From the NCBI GenBank assembly GCA_043760555.1, contig JAYUOW010000045.1, positions 1-19,084 of the forward strand: DNA of 19,084 nt. The letters run 5' to 3'. The stretch comes from JANMDR01 sp043760555. GTDB lineage: Bacteria > Pseudomonadota > Gammaproteobacteria > Burkholderiales > Usitatibacteraceae. A program made the position numbers and the translations under genes. Shown here piece by piece: positions 7,554-14,418 of this stretch (position 1 is its first letter; every line of letters begins with the position of its first letter). The notes under the pieces are model-generated. The model did no database searches. It was not told the origin of the DNA and worked only from the letters and a program-made list of their open reading frames with translations.

Positions 7554-9839
7554 ATGTCGCATCCATCCCGAAATTTGTCTAAGCCAGCGCGCCAATCACG
7601 CGTACACGTTGCCTCTGCTGTTGCCGTTGCTGTATTGAGTGCCTTGAGCTGCCAAGTAGCCATCGCCCAAGCTGCCAAAGAACTGAGCAAAGAAGAGAAA
7701 AAAACACAGCTTGAAACCATCACCGTGACGGCCGAGCGCCGTGCGGAAAATATTAAAGATGTGCCCATCGCCATCACCACATTGGGTGGCGAAAAATTAG
7801 ACGTTATCAATTCTGGCGGTCAAGATATTCGCATGTTGTCGGCACGAATTCCTAGCTTGAATATCGAATCCTCATTTGGCCGCGCGTTTCCGCGCTTCTA
7901 CATTCGCGGTTTTGGTAATACTGATTTTGACTTGAACGCGTCCCAGCCGGTATCGCTGGTGTATGACGACATCGTGCAAGAAAATGCCTTACTTAAGGGC
8001 TTCCCGGTTTTTGATATGCAGCAAGTTGAAGTATTACGTGGCCCGCAAGGCACCATGTTTGGCCGCAATACACCGGCTGGCGTAATTAAGTTTGATTCGG
8101 TAAAACCATCACAACTGCAAGATGGTTATTTAAACTTATCTTATGGTCGCCACAACGCGACTAACGTCGAAGGGGCTTATGGTACGGCCATCAACAGCGA
8201 TTGGTCAGTGCGGTTATCGGTGCAATTACAAAACCGCGATAGCTTTGTAAACAACACTATTAAGGGCCCAACCGACAAGCGCGAAGGCTATACCGACCAA
8301 GCGGCGCGCTTCCAAGCCTTGTACGAACCAAGCAAGCAGTTTAGCGCGCTGTTTAATGTGCACGCCCGTGAAATGGACGGCAGCGCGCGTTTATTCCGCG
8401 CCAACATTATCAAAAAAGGCAGCAACGACTTAGTCGACAATTTCAAGTTCAATGAAATTTCACTCGATGGCGCAAACTCCTCACGCTTGAGCAATTTAGG
8501 CTCAAGCTTGCGTATGAAGTGGACCCTTGATAGCGGCATGACTGTGCATTCCATTACTGGTGTTGAAGCACTGGATTCGTTTAACCGTGGCGATATTGAC
8601 GGCGGCTACGGCGCATCCTTTATCGGCACCTTTGGCCCAGGCTTTATTCCGTTCCCAGCTGAATCTGCAGATGCACTGCCAAAGCACAATCAGTTCAGCC
8701 AAGAATTCCGCGTGGAATCCGATGCCAAAGGCCCGATTAAGTGGATTGGCGGCGCGTATTATTTTGACGAAGACATCACCATTGATTCGTTTAACTACGA
8801 CTCACTTGGCGGCGGCGTACAAAATGGCTTTGCCAGCCAGCGCCAAAAAAATAAAGCCATGGCGTTATTTGGTTCAGCCAACTTTAAAGTATCTGATCAG
8901 TTCAATGTGCGCGGCGGCTTGCGTTACACCAGCGACAAAAAAGACTTCGTCGCCAAGCGCTTCGTTTCACCTTTCGGTGCGGGTGCAACACCAGAAATTA
9001 CCGCTAAACCAAGCGACAAAGACGTCAGCTGGGATTTAAGCGCCACCTATGCATTGGATAAATCTACCAACGTTTACGGCCGTTTAAGCCGTGGTTTCCG
9101 CGCCCCAAGTATTCAGGGTCGGGTATTGTTTGGCGATGGTATTTCAGTGGCTAATTCAGAAAAAGTAACCTCGTTTGAAGCCGGTGTAAAAACCGATTTA
9201 TTCAACAAACGCGCGCGCTTAAGTGCCAACGTATTTCGCTATGAGGTGCGTGACGCGCAGCTGACGGCAGTGGGCGGCCAAACCAACTTTAACCGCCTAA
9301 TTAACGCGGCTAAAATGCGCGGCCAAGGTGCGGAATTTGATCTTGAAGCCATCATCACCGAAAACTTATTAGCAACGGTTGGCGGCAGTATCAACAACAC
9401 CGAAATTTTAGACGCAGGCTTAGTCACTGCAGCCTGCGGTGGCGGTTGCACGGTGCTCGACCCAGCAGGCCCGGTAGCGGGCACGTTCAACATCAACGGT
9501 AACGCCCTGCCGCAAGCACCAAAATACGTAGCCAATTTCACGTTGAAATACACGCTGCCATTAAGCTCCAGTTCGGAATTTTTTGTCTACACCGACTGGG
9601 CTTACCGCAGCAAAGTAAATTTCTTCCTGTATGAATCCAAGGAGTTTATCGGCAAGTCACTCATGGAAGGCGGCTTACGCGCTGGCTACGTTTGGGATAA
9701 CGGTAAATACGAAGTAGCGGCGTTTAGCCGTAACGTCGGCAATCAAATTCGTGTGGTTGGCGGTATCGACTTCAACAATTTGACCGGCTTCGTAAACGAG
9801 CCGCGTACTTATGGTGTTCAGTTTAAAGCGAAGTTCTAA
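7554..9839 (+). CDS. TonB-dependent outer-membrane receptor
   Basis: This 761-residue gated outer-membrane channel imports a large or scarce ligand using the proton-motive force through TonB. A signal peptide covers about residues 1-40 (cleavage near AIAQA), a TonB box-like ETITVTAERR lies at 54-63, and a plug domain spans about 66-180 with IRGF (117-120) and LRGPQGTMFGRNTPAG (161-176). The rest is a 22-strand type barrel ending in a terminal Phe (YGVQFKAKF), the usual outer-membrane assembly signal. AGGAG sits six bases before the ATG. A perfect terminator follows. The plug and barrel resemble the broad iron-complex/sugar receptor family abundant in Caulobacter and sphingomonads. No siderophore genes are nearby and the ligand is unknown. 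Confidence 0.95.
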   Translation: MSHPSRNLSKPARQSRVHVASAVAVAVLSALSCQVAIAQAAKELSKEEKKTQLETITVTAERRAENIKDVPIAITTLGGEKLDVINSGGQDIRMLSARIPSLNIESSFGRAFPRFYIRGFGNTDFDLNASQPVSLVYDDIVQENALLKGFPVFDMQQVEVLRGPQGTMFGRNTPAGVIKFDSVKPSQLQDGYLNLSYGRHNATNVEGAYGTAINSDWSVRLSVQLQNRDSFVNNTIKGPTDKREGYTDQAARFQALYEPSKQFSALFNVHAREMDGSARLFRANIIKKGSNDLVDNFKFNEISLDGANSSRLSNLGSSLRMKWTLDSGMTVHSITGVEALDSFNRGDIDGGYGASFIGTFGPGFIPFPAESADALPKHNQFSQEFRVESDAKGPIKWIGGAYYFDEDITIDSFNYDSLGGGVQNGFASQRQKNKAMALFGSANFKVSDQFNVRGGLRYTSDKKDFVAKRFVSPFGAGATPEITAKPSDKDVSWDLSATYALDKSTNVYGRLSRGFRAPSIQGRVLFGDGISVANSEKVTSFEAGVKTDLFNKRARLSANVFRYEVRDAQLTAVGGQTNFNRLINAAKMRGQGAEFDLEAIITENLLATVGGSINNTEILDAGLVTAACGGGCTVLDPAGPVAGTFNINGNALPQAPKYVANFTLKYTLPLSSSSEFFVYTDWAYRSKVNFFLYESKEFIGKSLMEGGLRAGYVWDNGKYEVAAFSRNVGNQIRVVGGIDFNNLTGFVNEPRTYGVQFKAKF

Positions 9840-9860
9840 GCGTTTAAAAAAATGGATTCA

Positions 9861-9898
9861 AAAAGCCGGTCAGCGTTAAGCTGACCGGCTTTTTTGTT
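9861..9898 (+). terminator. Intrinsic terminator after the TonB receptor gene
   Basis: Perfect 14-base arms, AAAAGCCGGTCAGC (9861-9874) and GCTGACCGGCTTTT (9880-9893), surround a GTTAA loop and run into a T-rich tail. The stem starts 21 bases after the stop codon. Confidence 0.95.
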
Positions 9899-9915
9899 TT
9901 AAATTGATCTTAAAT

Positions 9916-9959
9916 AGATGCCTGAAGACGCCCTATTTTAGGGATTCTTCAGCCCATCT
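9916..9959. repeat. Palindromic repeat, copy 3
   Basis: The core runs TGCCTGAAGACGCCC, TATTTTA, then GGGATTCTTCAGCCCA. Outer bases AGATG at 9916-9920 and CATCT at 9955-9959 extend the palindrome. It lies after the TonB receptor terminator and 40 bases before the ECF sigma gene, so it is not needed as a terminator there. Confidence 0.85.
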
Positions 9960-9999
9960 AAATCCAATATTCTAACTTGAACAACATACAATCGCCCCC

Positions 10000-11268
10000 A
10001 TGAAGACTCCATCGTCCAAACTCCTTTCCACACAAATTGATGCGATTTATCGCACTGAATCGCGACGCGTATTTGCCACATTGGTTCGGCTGCTTGGTAA
10101 TTTTGATGTGGCCGAAGAAGCCTTGCATGATGCGTTTCGTGCGGCTCTTGAGCAATGGCCGGTCGAAGGTATTCCAACAAATCCAACCGCATGGCTTGTT
10201 TCTGCTGGGCGGTTCAAAGCCATTGACGCAATACGTCGGCAGTCGCGCTTCACGCCATGGGATGATGTTGAGGAGCAGATGGAGTCCATCGCTAATGTTG
10301 CTGCGGACTCAGACGATGACAACGGCTTAGAAGATGATAGGCTGCGCTTGATTTTTACTTGCTGTCATCCATCTTTATCTATTGATGCTCAAGTCGCGTT
10401 AACGTTACGCGAAGTTTGCGGCCTGACCACGGAAGAAATTGCGCACGCATTTTTGCTTCCAGCTACGACGCTGGCGCAGCGCATCGTACGCGCGAAGGCA
10501 AAAATTCGCGATGCCAATATTCCCTATCAAGTTCCCGCACCGCATGAGCTCGCAGCGCGGCTTGAAAGCGTGCTGCAGGTTTTATATTTGGTGTTTAATG
10601 AAGGCTATTCAGCGTCATCAGGGCAAGCCGTAACCCGTGCCGATCTATCCGGTGAGGCAATTAGATTAACGCGCTTGATTGCAAGCCTTCTGCCTCCTCA
10701 ACCGGAAGTAACAGGATTGCTCGCGCTCATGCTACTGCACGAATCGCGCCGCGTCGCGCGCACCGATGCGCACGACAATTTAGTGCCGCTAGACCAGCAA
10801 GATCGGTCGCTCTGGGATCAAGCGCTAATAGCAGAGGGCATTGCCGCCGTCACCCACGCCTTATCGCAACCCGCTTTCGGCGCGTACAGTTTGCAAGCCG
10901 CCATATCGGCGGTGCATGCCGAAGCCACACAAAGTGATGCAACCGACTGGGGGCAAATTGTGGGACTGTATGATGAATTGTTGTTGTGCCAACCGTCGCC
11001 AATAGTCGAGCTAAACCGCGCGGTGGCCGTTGCGATGCGTGACGGTGCACAGGCAGGGCTGATATTGGTGGATGTATTGTTGCAGCAGGAAAGCTTGCAG
11101 CAATACCACTTAGCACATGCCGCCAGAGCAGATTTATGTCGCCGACTAGGCCGCTTTACTGAAGCACATGCGGCATATTTGACATCACTCAAGCTCACTA
11201 CACAAGCGCCTGAGCGTCGGTTTATCGAAAAACGACTGGCGGCAATTAGTATTCAAATAGATTCCTAA
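10000..11268 (+). CDS. ECF sigma factor, ECF42 type (C-terminal DUF6596/TPR-like extension)
   Basis: This 422-residue protein is an alternative sigma factor that would redirect RNA polymerase to a small target set. Sigma region 2 covers about 15-85 (DVAEEALHDAFRAALEQWP; AWLVSAGRFKAIDAIRR). Region 4 covers about 115-175 (LTLREVCGLTTEEIAHAFLL). A long extension follows: the DUF6596 segment around 190-290 (LYLVFNEGYSAS, LLALMLLHESRR) and a TPR-like C terminus (LYDELL, ELNRAVAV, AARADLCRRLGRFTEAHAAY). This architecture, with a DGPF gene next door, is typical of ECF42, where the extension rather than a classical anti-sigma factor is thought to control activity. The ATG has no Shine-Dalgarno. A TACAAT at 9987-9992 would put transcription start almost at the ATG, so a leaderless message is possible. 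Confidence 0.92.
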   Translation: MKTPSSKLLSTQIDAIYRTESRRVFATLVRLLGNFDVAEEALHDAFRAALEQWPVEGIPTNPTAWLVSAGRFKAIDAIRRQSRFTPWDDVEEQMESIANVAADSDDDNGLEDDRLRLIFTCCHPSLSIDAQVALTLREVCGLTTEEIAHAFLLPATTLAQRIVRAKAKIRDANIPYQVPAPHELAARLESVLQVLYLVFNEGYSASSGQAVTRADLSGEAIRLTRLIASLLPPQPEVTGLLALMLLHESRRVARTDAHDNLVPLDQQDRSLWDQALIAEGIAAVTHALSQPAFGAYSLQAAISAVHAEATQSDATDWGQIVGLYDELLLCQPSPIVELNRAVAVAMRDGAQAGLILVDVLLQQESLQQYHLAHAARADLCRRLGRFTEAHAAYLTSLKLTTQAPERRFIEKRLAAISIQIDS

Positions 11269-11287
11269 AAATATATTTTATATTTAC

Positions 11288-11314
11288 TGTCGAAATCGCA
11301 GCGGGCTGTTCGAC
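11288..11314 (+). promoter_or_regulatory. Candidate ECF42-dependent promoter before the DGPF gene
   Basis: TGTCGA (11288-11293) and CGAC (11311-11314) are separated by 17 bases. As I recall, the promoter motif published for ECF42 targets is TGTCGA at -35 with CGA/TC at -10, which this fits. It lies in the gap between the sigma gene and the DGPF gene, about 56 bases before the DGPF ATG. The motif was not found before the sigma gene itself, which suggests the sigma drives the downstream genes only. Function is inferred from motif and position. Confidence 0.6.
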
Positions 11315-11370
11315 TAGTTGGTGTAGCACCGAAAACAATTGTTTTTCACTCCAAAAAAAAGGAGCACCAC

Positions 11371-11721
11371 ATGAAATATCTATGTCTCGTCTACCTATCG
11401 AAAGAAAAGTGGAGCGCCTGCAAAGATCAAACTTGTTTTGAATATGTACAGCAGTTGCAGCAAAGCGGGAAGCTCATCGACGGCCAAGCACTGCACCCAA
11501 TCGAAACTGCAACCACGCTGCGCGTTCGCAATGGCCAGCTTTCTATCGTCGATGGGCCGTTTGCTGAAACCAAGGAACAACTAGCGGGCTTTTATTTGCT
11601 AGATGCCACCGATCTAAACGACGCGATTCGACTTGCCTCTAAAATTCCGCCAATTCAACACGGCAGCATTGAAGTGCGGCCGGTGCGCGAGCTAGATGTT
11701 AACCTCGCTCAACAAACATAA
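11371..11721 (+). CDS. DGPF/YCII-related domain protein
   Basis: This 116-residue protein of the YCII-like (DGPF) family carries the eponymous motif in IVDGPFAETKEQLAGFYLLDA (DGPF about residues 54-57), preceded by the typical MKYLCLVY first strand and GKLIDGQAL. The family has a ferredoxin-like fold related to muconolactone isomerase-type dimers; its reaction is unknown. DGPF genes are the standard partner of ECF42 sigma factors. AAGGAG (11359-11364) sits six bases before the ATG. It should be the first gene of the sigma-dependent unit with the SRPBCC and DUF1428 genes behind it. Confidence 0.93.
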   Translation: MKYLCLVYLSKEKWSACKDQTCFEYVQQLQQSGKLIDGQALHPIETATTLRVRNGQLSIVDGPFAETKEQLAGFYLLDATDLNDAIRLASKIPPIQHGSIEVRPVRELDVNLAQQT

Positions 11722-11751
11722 GCAAACTTACAACCCTCTAAAGGAAACATC

Positions 11752-12201
11752 ATGACAGCAAAAAATACAGTTCATCTACATCGCGTACTCACCGCAAAAC
11801 CTGAAAAAATTTATCGCGCATTTCTCGAACCAGCAGCCTTAGCACGCTGGATGCCGCCTAACGGTTTTACAGGTGCGGTACACCACCTAGACGCGAAAGT
11901 TGGCGGGACATTCAAAATGTCATTTACCAACTTCACCACAAGTACCAGCATGCGCTTTGGCGGGAAATATCTTGAGCTAGTGCCCAATGAGCGCCTGCGC
12001 TACACGGATGCCTTCGACGACCCAAACCTGCCGAGCGAAATGGACGTGACCATTACGTTGAAACAAGTTTCCGTAGGCACAGAAATCACTATCGTACAGG
12101 CAGGGCTCCCTGATGTCATCCCGTTAGAGGCATGCTACCTGGGGTGGCAAGAATCACTCTTGAATCTAGCAAGATTGGTAGAGCCTGAGATTCCTAACTA
12201 A
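11752..12201 (+). CDS. SRPBCC (AHSA1-like) domain protein
   Basis: This 149-residue protein belongs to the START/Bet v1-like superfamily, in the activator of Hsp90 ATPase homologue group. The usual pattern is visible: HRVLTAKPEKIYRAFLEPAALARWMPPNGF at the N terminus, GGTFKMSF, a central GGKYLELVPNERLRYTDAFDDP, and a C-terminal helix ending GWQESLLNLARLVE. Such proteins form a hydrophobic pocket; bacterial members are mostly of unknown function. AAGGAA lies five bases before the ATG, and the gene starts 30 bases after the DGPF stop. SRPBCC, DGPF and VOC genes recur together beside ECF sigma factors, which supports a joint regulon. Confidence 0.92.
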   Translation: MTAKNTVHLHRVLTAKPEKIYRAFLEPAALARWMPPNGFTGAVHHLDAKVGGTFKMSFTNFTTSTSMRFGGKYLELVPNERLRYTDAFDDPNLPSEMDVTITLKQVSVGTEITIVQAGLPDVIPLEACYLGWQESLLNLARLVEPEIPN

Positions 12202-12232
12202 ACAACTTTACGGCCAATTGGAGATAAAAAAA

Positions 12233-12586
12233 ATGAACTACATAGACGGGTTTGTAATTGCTGTACCAGCGGCAAATAAAGAACAATTTATCCAGCACGC
12301 GCAAATGGTGGATGTAATATTTAAAGAGCACGGTGCGCTACGCGTGGTTGAATGCTGGGGGGATAACGTGCCAGATGGCAAGCTCACTAGCTTTCCGATG
12401 GCTGTGCAACTAAAGCCCGACGAAGTAGTGGTTTTCTCGTGGATCGAGTGGCCGTCAAAACAAGCGCGCGATGCCGGCATGGATAAAGCGATGGCTGATC
12501 CGCGCATCATGAGTGAAGCAATGCCGATGCCATTTGATGGCAAGCGCATGATATTTGGCGGGTTTCAAACAGTCGTTGAAGTTTAG
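12233..12586 (+). CDS. DUF1428 family protein (YbaA-like)
   Basis: This 117-residue protein matches the DUF1428 pattern: NYIDGFVIAVP at the start, a central VVECWGDNVPDGK, VVFSWIEWPSKQARDAG and a C-terminal MPFDGKRMIFGGF. It has a predicted ferredoxin-like alpha/beta-barrel fold and no known reaction. The ATG at 12233 is preferred over an in-frame TTG at 12218 because GGAG at 12220-12223 is well placed for it. It is the last intact gene of the ECF42 set and is followed 30 bases later by palindromic repeat copy 4. Confidence 0.9.
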   Translation: MNYIDGFVIAVPAANKEQFIQHAQMVDVIFKEHGALRVVECWGDNVPDGKLTSFPMAVQLKPDEVVVFSWIEWPSKQARDAGMDKAMADPRIMSEAMPMPFDGKRMIFGGFQTVVEV

Positions 12587-12615
12587 TTAACTAAGCTCAA
12601 TATAGCGTTTCGCGA

Positions 12616-12651
12616 CTGCCTGAAGAAGCCCTATTTTAGGGCATCTTTAGG
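12616..12651. repeat. Palindromic repeat, copy 4
   Basis: The left arm TGCCTGAAGAAGCCC (12617-12631), loop TATTTTA and right arm GGGCATCTTTAGG (12639-12651) match the family. The stem has a mismatch at the A of GAAGAAG and a wobble or mismatch near the right end. It lies 30 bases after the DUF1428 stop and closes the ECF42 gene set, opposite copy 3 at its start. Confidence 0.85.
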
Positions 12652-12877
12652 AATTATCTGGGATTTTTTAGACTATCATCGAACATAATTTTGACGCATG
12701 CGTGAAACTTGCAAGTAAGCTTATTGCAACTCACCAGATGTGTGCGGGTCTACTGAATACGGATGGATTGTTTTTTGAAAACCGCGCTGTGATTCGACAC
12801 GAACAATCCACGCACGAAAATAAGGATAGGGCTCAAGGGAAATTCCTGCGTCCTTCGCGCGGCTTCCATACGCGTAG
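12652..12877. other. Non-coding or decayed stretch before the VOC fragment
   Basis: No plausible gene was found. Both strands have short open frames, but none has recognisable domains or a good ribosome binding site. In the frame of the following VOC fragment there are several stops (for example TAG at 12827 and 12875). It occupies the place where the first half of the VOC gene should be, but its translation does not resemble it. Confidence 0.5.
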
Positions 12878-13075
12878 AGCGATATTATTAATGACAATGC
12901 AAACGCGAGCCGCACGCAAGTTGATGCTTTCTATAGCGTCGCGCTGGATGCGAGTGGCAAGGACACTGACGCACCCAGTCTGCGGCCGCAATACAGTGCG
13001 CGTTATTATGCTGCTTTCGTTATTTGCCCTGACGGGCATAATGTAGAGGCTGTTTGCCATGAACTGGCGGCATAA
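12878..13075 (+). pseudogene. VOC/glyoxalase-family gene remnant (C-terminal half only)
   Basis: This frame encodes 65 residues ending in TAA and contains the hallmark of the second half of a VOC-family protein: SRTQVDAFYSVALDASGK, then APSLRPQYSARYYAAFV, then CPDGHNVEAVCH. In intact relatives of about 125-130 residues this segment starts midway and includes the Glu metal ligand in the HNVEAVCH strand. Here a TAG at 12875 closes the frame upstream, there is no start codon or ribosome binding site, and the N-terminal half is not recognisable in any frame. It is therefore a truncated remnant. VOC genes are common companions of ECF42/DGPF/SRPBCC genes, so it probably belonged to the module before decay. 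Confidence 0.75.
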
Positions 13076-13284
13076 ATTTATTGTCGGACGAGCGTAAAAA
13101 CCCAGAAATTATGCTCACGCTGCGGCGGTGATTTACGGCCTTTTTTTGGCGTTGCGCTATGCTTTTAAGCCGTCTTCAATTTTTCAGTTAACTGCAGTTA
13201 CACGTAGAAATCTAGCCAGCGACACTAGTTTGACGCCAGCAAACAGCACACCACAAAATTTGAGTATTTTCTTAGGACAATTTC
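13076..13284. other. Gap before the GNAT gene, nothing recognised
   Basis: This is about 200 bases between the VOC remnant and the acetyltransferase. No promoter pair, hairpin or gene could be called. AGGA at 13274-13277 is the ribosome binding site of the next gene. Confidence 0.5.
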
Positions 13285-14268
13285 ATGACGATAATTATTC
13301 GCGTCGAAAACAACATCGAGGCATTTTCATCCGTAGCAACGTTGCCCGAACACATTGCAGACACAGTGCAGTATGTTCAACGACTTTTCGACACAAAATG
13401 CTCACGCCCTGAATGGTGCTTTGTTGCCGAGAACTCGGGCGGCGCTATCGCACGCATAGCGCTTTGGTCGTTGCCTGCACAACATATACCCCTCGACTTC
13501 GTTTTATTCAATGCGCATTGGGATGCGTATTGCATTGCGCCCGATGATGTGGCGACGCTTTTGCTTTCTCATGCTGAGCGGTTTTTTATCGCAGCAGGTG
13601 CTAAGTCAATCGGCCATTGTCAAGATACCCCGCCACGCGAACCGCAATGGCAAACCAACGAAGCCGCGCGACAACAATGCCTAGAACGCGCAGGCTTTCA
13701 TATCGCGCGACACACGTTGCGCTATCGCTTGGTTCATGCTTCAGTCAAGCCTTCAGTCAACGCATCAATCAGGCCAGCAATCAGCGATTGCATAAATCTC
13801 GTTACAGTCACCGAGGCGGATGACGATGCACTGTTAGCGCTCGTCGCGCAAGTCGTTGCTGCATCAGACGATCAACTTGATCGAGAGGGCTGCGCTAGAC
13901 TGGGGGCTGATGAACATGCGCGCGAACTCATTGCTGATCTGCGCGAAATGCGGATTGACGCCGACTGGTGGCGCATCGCCTTTGCGACAAATACCGACGG
14001 TACCATGGGTGCAGCAGTCGGCTTTATTTTACCCACGGCCAGCGCCGACATGGGCACTATCGGCTATATCGGCGTAGTTCCAGCGCATCGCGGTAAGGGC
14101 TACGTCAATGCGCTAATAGCGCACGCCACACATATGCTGCAAGACGCGCAGTTTTCACGCATCGTCGCTGATACCGATCTTGCCAACAAGCCTATGGCGA
14201 AAGCATTCGAGCGCAATGGCTGGACGTGTTTTGGTGAACGACTCGAGTGGACAAAAAAACTCAAATAA
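13285..14268 (+). CDS. GNAT-family N-acetyltransferase (two-part)
   Basis: This 327-residue protein has a clear GNAT domain in its second half (about 170-327). The core is AAVGFILP, then IGYIGVVPAHRGKGYVNALIAHATHML, where RGKGY is the acetyl-CoA pyrophosphate-binding loop, then ADTDLANKPMAKAFERNGWTCFGERLEW, the typical final strand and helix. The first half (about 35-150) looks like a second, degenerate GNAT-type fold (WCFVAENSGGAIARIALW, CLERAGF) without a Q/RxxGxG/A loop. Such tandem proteins usually keep one active site. The acceptor is unknown; small molecules or peptides are both possible. AGGA lies seven bases before the ATG. It ends 83 bases before palindromic repeat copy 5, which separates it from a convergent LysR gene. 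Confidence 0.88.
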   Translation: MTIIIRVENNIEAFSSVATLPEHIADTVQYVQRLFDTKCSRPEWCFVAENSGGAIARIALWSLPAQHIPLDFVLFNAHWDAYCIAPDDVATLLLSHAERFFIAAGAKSIGHCQDTPPREPQWQTNEAARQQCLERAGFHIARHTLRYRLVHASVKPSVNASIRPAISDCINLVTVTEADDDALLALVAQVVAASDDQLDREGCARLGADEHARELIADLREMRIDADWWRIAFATNTDGTMGAAVGFILPTASADMGTIGYIGVVPAHRGKGYVNALIAHATHMLQDAQFSRIVADTDLANKPMAKAFERNGWTCFGERLEWTKKLK

Positions 14269-14350
14269 TCTAGCGCAACGCAAAGTACAATTTTTTGCTT
14301 AACGCGGTAGCAACTACTGCGTATTTTTAACGCACATTTCGGCTTAAAAA

Positions 14351-14389
14351 ATGCTTGAAGATGCCCTATTTTCGGGTGTCTTCAGGCAT
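14351..14389. repeat. Palindromic repeat, copy 5
   Basis: The left arm ATGCTTGAAGATGCCC (14351-14366), loop TATTTT, and right arm CGGGTGTCTTCAGGCAT (14373-14389) form a strong stem with G-T compatible changes on one side only. It sits between the convergent GNAT and LysR genes, 83 bases after the first and 30 bases before the end of the second. Confidence 0.85.
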
Positions 14390-14418
14390 CTACCGAGCAT
14401 ACTTATACGACCAGACCA

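Noticed and set aside
12721..12915. Minus-strand frame of 64 codons with a signal-peptide-like start
   Set aside because: It overlaps the VOC remnant on the other strand, shows no family match, and the hydrophobic start appears to be chance.
12702..13046. 114-codon + strand frame starting with GTG
   Set aside because: It is out of frame with the VOC remnant that explains its second half, has an unusual composition, and no ribosome binding site.
2426..14389. Interpretation of the CTGAA-containing inverted repeats as Neisseria-type DNA uptake sequences
   Set aside because: The arms contain CTGAA and occur as inverted pairs, but the rest does not match the uptake-sequence dialects I know and no unpaired single copies were noticed, as would be expected of uptake signals.
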